A stretch of DNA of 34,363 bases from UBA5862 sp002408105 (GTDB lineage: Bacteria; Pseudomonadota; Gammaproteobacteria; Pseudomonadales; UBA5862). Location: the NCBI GenBank assembly GCA_034189125.1, contig JAXHVB010000113.1, positions 1 through 34,363 of the forward strand. The letters run 5' to 3'. Positions 31,055 to 34,363 of this stretch are shown here, piece by piece (the first letter of the stretch is position 1; every line of letters begins with the position of its first letter). A model generated the notes under the pieces. The model saw only the letters and a program-made list of their open reading frames with translations, was not told where the DNA came from and searched no databases. Made by a program: the position numbers and the translations under genes.

Positions 31055-31867
31055 TTAAAAGAACCGGCCATCCAAGGGTGACGAGGCACTCGCGTGGCGG
31101 CGCCGTGGCATTCGACCGGCACAATAGGCATCACGGCCGGCTTCGACCGCCTTGCGCATGGCGAGCGCCATCCGCACCGGGTCCTCCGCTTCGGCGATGG
31201 CGGTGTTCATCAGCACACCGTCACAACCAAGCTCCATGGCGATGGCGGCATCCGAGGCGGTGCCCACCCCAGCGTCGACCAATATAGGGACCGTGGCATG
31301 CTCGACGATGGTGCGAATGTTGTAGGGGTTGCGAATGCCGAGGCCCGAGCCGATGGGGGCACCCAGGGGCATCACGGCCACACAGCCCATCTCCTGCAAC
31401 CGGCGGGCGATCAGGGGGTCGTCATTGGTGTACACCATCACCTGGAAACCTTCCGCCACCAGTGTTTCTGCCGCCTGCAGGGTGGCGGTGACATCCGGGT
31501 ACAGGGTCTCGGGGTCACCCAGCACCTCGAGCTTGACCAGGCCGGCACCGTCCAGCAACTCCCGCGCCAGCCGGCAGGTGCGCAGGGCGTCTTCGGCGGT
31601 GTAGCAGCCGGCGGTGTTCGGCAAAATGGTATAGCGCGCCGGGTCCAGCACATCCAACAGGTTGGGGGCACCCGCCTCTTGACCCAGGTTGGTTCGACGC
31701 ACTGCCACGGTGACGATCTGCGCACCGCTCGCCTCCACCGCCTGGCGGGTTTGCTCGAAGTCCCGGTATTTGCCGGTGCCGACCAGCAACCGCGAGCTGT
31801 AGGGGGTGCCCGCGATGTTCAGCGCGTCGGTGGCGCCCGAGTGGGCGGTGTTTGGCGCTTCTGGCAT
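31055..31867 (-). CDS. thiG: Thiazole synthase ThiG
   Basis: 270-residue thiazole synthase. It uses DXP, dehydroglycine and ThiS thiocarboxylate to build the thiazole phosphate of thiamine. The Schiff-base lysine is K112 in GLVKLEVLGD. The phosphate-binding GGs of the TIM barrel lie in PLGAPIGSGLGIRNP and VDAGVGTASDAAIAMELG, followed by DGVLMNTAIA. ATG 31867 is preceded by a strong GGAGGAGG that also encodes the Gly-rich ThiS tail. It starts 2 bases after the thiS stop. No TPP riboswitch was seen upstream of the operon. Confidence 0.97.
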   Translation of the reverse strand: MPEAPNTAHSGATDALNIAGTPYSSRLLVGTGKYRDFEQTRQAVEASGAQIVTVAVRRTNLGQEAGAPNLLDVLDPARYTILPNTAGCYTAEDALRTCRLARELLDGAGLVKLEVLGDPETLYPDVTATLQAAETLVAEGFQVMVYTNDDPLIARRLQEMGCVAVMPLGAPIGSGLGIRNPYNIRTIVEHATVPILVDAGVGTASDAAIAMELGCDGVLMNTAIAEAEDPVRMALAMRKAVEAGRDAYCAGRMPRRRHASASSPLDGRFF

Positions 31868-31869
31868 GG

Positions 31870-32094
31870 CTAACCTCCTCCGATGGCGGCGACCACTTCC
31901 ACCCGGTCACCGGGTTGCAGTCGCCTGGACACATGGTCGCTGCGGGGAACGATCTCGCCGTTCACCTCGACCGCCAGGCGGCGGCCAGACAAGCCGAGCC
32001 CTTTGATCAGGTCCGCCACAGCCAAGGGGCCACGGATGGGATGGGGCTCGCCATTGACCAGCACTTGATCGGTGTTCACAGGTTCGATCGACAC
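31870..32094 (-). CDS. thiS: Sulfur carrier protein ThiS
   Basis: 74-residue ubiquitin-like sulfur carrier ending in AAIGGG. The terminal glycine is adenylated and thiocarboxylated and then donates sulfur to ThiG. VNGEPHPIRG, LGLSGRRLAVEVNGEIVPRS and LQPGDRVEVVAAIGGG follow the family pattern closely. It starts at GTG 32094 with GGAG 7 bases upstream. A GTG at 32079 would give a product nearer the usual 66 residues. It begins 3 bases after the DUF423 stop and is followed by thiG. Confidence 0.94.
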   Translation of the reverse strand: MSIEPVNTDQVLVNGEPHPIRGPLAVADLIKGLGLSGRRLAVEVNGEIVPRSDHVSRRLQPGDRVEVVAAIGGG

Positions 32095-32097
32095 GCT

Positions 32098-32472
32098 TCA
32101 ACTCCGAATCCAGGGGGTTGCGGCCAGCAGCCCCCAACCGGCCAAAAAAGCGAGGCCCCCGATGGGCGTGACCATCCCCCAGGCTCGCACGCCGGTGAGG
32201 GCGAGCGCGTATAAGCTGCCGCAGAACAAGCCGATGCCGATCGAGAAGGCCCAGCCGCTGGCCCGCAACCAGGGGCGGGGCGTGCCCTGGCCGGCCAGCA
32301 CCCCCACCGCAAGCAGCGCAAGGGCATGGTAGAACTGATACTGGACCGCGGTTTGGTAGACGGCCATGGCGCCGGGGTCGAGTGCTGCGCGCAAGGCGTG
32401 GGCGCCGAACGCCCCGAACGCCACCGCGAGCATTCCAAGTCCTGCGCCTGCACCGATCCAAGCCGACGACAT
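32098..32472 (-). CDS. DUF423 small membrane protein
   Basis: 124-residue membrane protein with four hydrophobic helices. The motifs AFGAFGAHALR (about 18-28) and YQTAVQYQFYHALALLAVG (about 39-57) define the DUF423 (YgdD-like) family, of unknown function. It starts at ATG 32472. It is the first gene of the unit that continues with thiS, thiG and trmB, just after the rpoH terminator. A TATAGT -10-like hexamer at 32502-32507 (minus strand) may start this unit. Confidence 0.92.
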   Translation of the reverse strand: MSSAWIGAGAGLGMLAVAFGAFGAHALRAALDPGAMAVYQTAVQYQFYHALALLAVGVLAGQGTPRPWLRASGWAFSIGIGLFCGSLYALALTGVRAWGMVTPIGGLAFLAGWGLLAATPWIRS

Positions 32473-32501
32473 GGTTCTCTTAGTCCTGGCCAAGGGTCGG
32501 C

Positions 32502-32507
32502 ACTATA
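32502..32507 (-). promoter_or_regulatory. Candidate -10 element for DUF423-thiS-thiG-trmB
   Basis: On the minus strand TATAGT (five of six to consensus) lies 30 bases upstream of the DUF423 start and immediately after the rpoH terminator T-run. The position for a -35 would fall in the terminator stem and is not consensus. Confidence 0.3.
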
Positions 32508-32516
32508 ACAAAATGA

Positions 32517-32543
32517 TAAAAAAAGGCCGCAAAGTTGCGGCCT
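32517..32543 (-). terminator. Intrinsic terminator of rpoH
   Basis: Read on the minus strand, AGGCCGCA and TGCGGCCT (32536-32543 and 32524-32531 in plus coordinates) form a perfect 8-bp stem with a 4-base loop, followed by a run of seven Ts. It begins 27 bases after the rpoH stop. Confidence 0.9.
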
Positions 32544-32570
32544 GAAGAGGGCTTTCCCGGTCCGGCGTGG

Positions 32571-33434
32571 TCAGGCGATCAGCGCCTGGTCGCCCATGGC
32601 GGTGCGGATCTTTTTCATTGCGTTCTTTTCCAGTTGGCGAATGCGCTCTGCGGACACCTGGTACTGGTCAGCCAGCTCATGCAGGGTCGACTTGGTTTCC
32701 GACAGCCAGCGCTGGCGCAGGATGTCGCGACTGCGCTCATCCAGATCGCCGAGCGCAGCCATCAGACGCTCGTGCTGGTGGTCCGAGAAGTCAGCGGCCT
32801 CCAAGAGTTCTGCCGGATCCGAGTCCGCCTGCTGCAGGTAATGCATCGGCGCCTGGCCACCCTCGTCATCGCCCGGGTCGCCATCAAAGGCGGCATCGTG
32901 GGCTGAGAGTCGGCCTTCCATTTGCCGCACCACCTTGGGTTCGACACCCAGGTCGCCCGCGATCCGGTCGACCTCGTCATTGGTGAGCCAACTGAGGCGT
33001 TTTTTGGCACTGCGCAGGTTAAAGAACAGCTTGCGTTGGGCCTTGGTGGTGGCCACCTTGACGATGCGCCAGTTGCAAAGGATGAATTCATGGATTTCGG
33101 CTTTGATCCAATGCACCGCAAAGGACACCAGGCGCACCCCGACCTCGGGATCGAAGCGTTTGACCGCCTTCATGAGGCCAAGGTTGCCCTCTTGGATCAG
33201 GTCGGCCTGGGACAGGCCATAGCCTGAATAGCTGCGCGCGATGTGCACGACAAAGCGCAGGTGAGCGAGCACCAGCTGGCGGGCCGCTTCGACATCACCC
33301 TCGTAGGTAAATTGGCGAGCCAGGCGTTGCTCCTCCTCCTGCGACAGGATTGGGAAGGCACTGACCGCCTGCAAATAGGCATTGATATTGGCTCCAGGCA
33401 CCATCGCCTGGACAGGCAACAAATTGGTACTCAT
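32571..33434 (-). CDS. rpoH: RNA polymerase heat-shock sigma factor RpoH (sigma32)
   Basis: 287-residue sigma32. Region 2 (AARQLVLAHLRFVVHIARSYSGYGLSQADLIQEGNLGLMKAVKRFDP, about 50-96, with RLVSFAVHWIKAEIHEFI) is followed by the diagnostic RpoH box QRKLFFNLR (133-141). Region 4 ends with STLHELADQYQVSAERIRQLEKNAMKKIR. AGGTGG lies about 6 bases before ATG 33434 in transcript sense. It should direct chaperone and protease gene transcription after heat stress. It lies downstream of ftsX and has its own terminator. A perfect CIRCE operator at 33472-33498 predicts transcriptional control by HrcA, besides the usual DnaK/FtsH control of protein level. Confidence 0.98.
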   Translation of the reverse strand: MSTNLLPVQAMVPGANINAYLQAVSAFPILSQEEEQRLARQFTYEGDVEAARQLVLAHLRFVVHIARSYSGYGLSQADLIQEGNLGLMKAVKRFDPEVGVRLVSFAVHWIKAEIHEFILCNWRIVKVATTKAQRKLFFNLRSAKKRLSWLTNDEVDRIAGDLGVEPKVVRQMEGRLSAHDAAFDGDPGDDEGGQAPMHYLQQADSDPAELLEAADFSDHQHERLMAALGDLDERSRDILRQRWLSETKSTLHELADQYQVSAERIRQLEKNAMKKIRTAMGDQALIA

Positions 33435-33468
33435 GGGTCCACCTCAGGTTGAAAGGTCACGGTGGCTG

Positions 33469-33498
33469 ATTTTAGCACTCGCATCCTTGGAGTGCTAA
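33469..33498 (-). promoter_or_regulatory. rpoH promoter overlapped by a CIRCE operator
   Basis: On the minus strand TTAGCA (33493-33498, four of six) and TAAAAT (33469-33474, five of six) are spaced 18 bases. They would start transcription about 28 bases upstream of rpoH. Both hexamers lie in the arms of the CIRCE palindrome, so HrcA bound there should block RNA polymerase. The promoter call is an inference from spacing and consensus. Confidence 0.5.
33472..33498. promoter_or_regulatory. CIRCE operator (HrcA binding site)
   Basis: TTAGCACTC (33472-33480), nine bases, then GAGTGCTAA (33490-33498): an exact 9-9-9 match to the CIRCE consensus bound by the heat-shock repressor HrcA. It lies in the 107-base gap between ftsX and rpoH, 37 bases from the rpoH start. 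No gene on the plus strand begins nearby, so rpoH is the only evident target. CIRCE normally controls groESL and hrcA-grpE-dnaK operons. hrcA itself is not in this window. Confidence 0.93.
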
Positions 33499-33541
33499 AC
33501 CCCGCGGAAGTTCCCCAGCAAAAGGCTGGTCTGGCAACAGG

Positions 33542-34363
33542 CTACCCAGGCTCTGCTGCGCGAATGTGACGGCCAACAGACAGCCAGGCGCCGGTCAATC
33601 CAAGTGCCATGGCCAGGCCACAGAGAACCAGCACCCCGGCGAACCCCAACCCCAGCAGCTCAAGCCCGCTGCCATAGAGACCCGCCAGCCGGGTCACGAC
33701 CGGATCAATCCACAACATGGTGCCTTCCACGAGCGTGACCGCAAGAACACCGCCACCAAAGCCATACCACAGCCCCATGTAGAGGAATGGACGCCGGATG
33801 AAGGCATTGGTTCCGCCCACCAGCTTGACCACCTCGACCTCGGTCTGGCGACTGGCAACGGCCAGGCGCAGGGTGTTGCCCACGACGAGCAACACCGCCG
33901 TCGCAAGCACGGCACCAAGCACAATGGCCAATCGCCGCGCCAGGGCCACCAGGGCATGCAGGCGCTGAAGCCATTCGGCGTCGACCACGGCGTCCTCAAC
34001 GAGGTCCACCGCAGACCATGTCGCCGCCAGTTCCCGGTGCACCGCCAACGACGCCAGTGGATCGTTCAAGGTCACCACCAGCACGTGAGGCAGCGGGTTG
34101 TCTTCCAGGGCAGTGAGCACATCGCCCAATCCGGTCAGGCGCCCGAATTCTGCGAGGCCTTGCTCGGGCGCCACCCACTCACAGTGGCGCACCTGGGGGT
34201 GGTCGCGAACGCGCTCGGCCAAGGTGGCGATGGCGTCCGGTGCGGCTCCTTCGCGCAAGTACAGCGTGATTCTCGACCCCCCGTGCCAGTCGCCCCCAAG
34301 GGCAGAGATGTTCTCGACCAACAGGTAGAGCCCCGTGGGCAACGCGAGGGCAATGCCGATCAC
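33542..34363 (-). CDS. ftsX: Cell-division protein FtsX, C-terminal part (runs off right edge)
   Basis: 273 codons of the FtsX membrane subunit, the FtsE partner that activates peptidoglycan hydrolases at the septum. The N terminus lies beyond the right edge. The visible part starts inside the first membrane helix (ALALPTGLYLLVENI), then the periplasmic extracellular-loop domain (about 20-130, ITLYLREGA), and three membrane helices (about 145-163, 190-212 and 235-258) with the family motif QTEVEVVKLVGGTNAFIRRPFLYMGLWYG between them. FtsX directly before rpoH is the standard gammaproteobacterial order. No signs of decay were seen. Confidence 0.95.
   Translation of the reverse strand: MIGIALALPTGLYLLVENISALGGDWHGGSRITLYLREGAAPDAIATLAERVRDHPQVRHCEWVAPEQGLAEFGRLTGLGDVLTALEDNPLPHVLVVTLNDPLASLAVHRELAATWSAVDLVEDAVVDAEWLQRLHALVALARRLAIVLGAVLATAVLLVVGNTLRLAVASRQTEVEVVKLVGGTNAFIRRPFLYMGLWYGFGGGVLAVTLVEGTMLWIDPVVTRLAGLYGSGLELLGLGFAGVLVLCGLAMALGLTGAWLSVGRHIRAAEPG

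Noticed and set aside
29860..31287. Plus-strand open frame of 475 codons
   Set aside because: It lies antisense to trmB, thiG and the unknown membrane gene, with low-complexity composition and no recognisable domain.
32095..32570. TPP riboswitch ahead of thiS-thiG
   Set aside because: The CTGAGA and ACCTGATCTGGATAATGCCAGC-like conserved parts are absent. thiS follows DUF423 by only 3 bases.
33435..33541. Sigma32-type promoter (CTTGAA/CCCCAT) for rpoH autoregulation
   Set aside because: No such pair occurs in the ftsX-rpoH gap. The only clear signal is CIRCE with sigma70-like hexamers.

Overview
This is a GC-rich, gene-dense chromosomal segment that looks like a marine-type gammaproteobacterium (Pseudomonadota). 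That placement rests on three things I can read: the gammaproteobacterial order nrdR-ribD-ribE-ribBA-ribH-nusB, the Pseudomonas-like block ftsX-rpoH-DUF423-thiS-thiG-trmB, and a sodium-type PomAB flagellar stator divergent from xseB-ispA-dxs. The genus cannot be named from the sequence alone. No rRNA, tRNA, insertion sequence, prophage or CRISPR array was seen.

Layout. 1-1226 (minus): 5' part of an aldehyde dehydrogenase gene that runs off the left edge, and a small PilZ (c-di-GMP receptor) gene. 1356-7054 (plus): glyA, nrdR and the riboflavin genes ribD, ribE, ribBA and ribH, then nusB. 7211-9893 (plus): an HSL-type esterase and a Baeyer-Villiger monooxygenase that sit between nusB and thiL, genes that are normally adjacent. 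9996-11526 (plus): thiL and pgpA. 11491-15141 (minus): a GldA/GldF/GldG-like ABC exporter operon. 15142-15633: an intergenic region with a candidate promoter-to-terminator small RNA. 15634-17391 (plus): an EAL-CBS-GGDEF protein. 17422-18060 (minus): beta-carbonic anhydrase. 18218-19593 (plus): retropepsin-like protease and stand-alone ribA. 19617-22719 (minus): dxs, ispA, xseB. 22914-24714 (plus): pomA, pomB. 24722-28393 (minus): DMT transporter, alpha/beta hydrolase, acyl-CoA dehydrogenase. 28533-29179 (plus): Phd/VapC toxin-antitoxin pair. 29275-34363 (minus): unknown membrane protein, trmB, thiG, thiS, DUF423, rpoH and partial ftsX.

How they work together. The window carries a complete set of the classical riboflavin enzymes. 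RibBA has lost its GTP cyclohydrolase II active site and the separate RibA at 18985 supplies that activity. Thiamine genes (thiL, thiS, thiG) and the DXP synthase that feeds both isoprenoid and thiazole synthesis are also present. PilZ, EAL-CBS-GGDEF and PomAB point to c-di-GMP-controlled motility. The esterase/monooxygenase pair forms a plausible ketone-to-lactone-to-hydroxyacid module.

The most striking signal is a perfect CIRCE operator (TTAGCACTC-N9-GAGTGCTAA) directly upstream of rpoH, with candidate -35 and -10 hexamers inside its two arms. It predicts that the repressor HrcA controls the heat-shock sigma factor gene. Other notable points are the candidate small RNA or attenuator at about 15366-15510, an apparent CTG start for thiL, a 21-codon mini-ORF that bridges thiL and pgpA by stop/start overlaps at both ends, and a long inverted repeat overlapping the Shine-Dalgarno of the inserted esterase gene.
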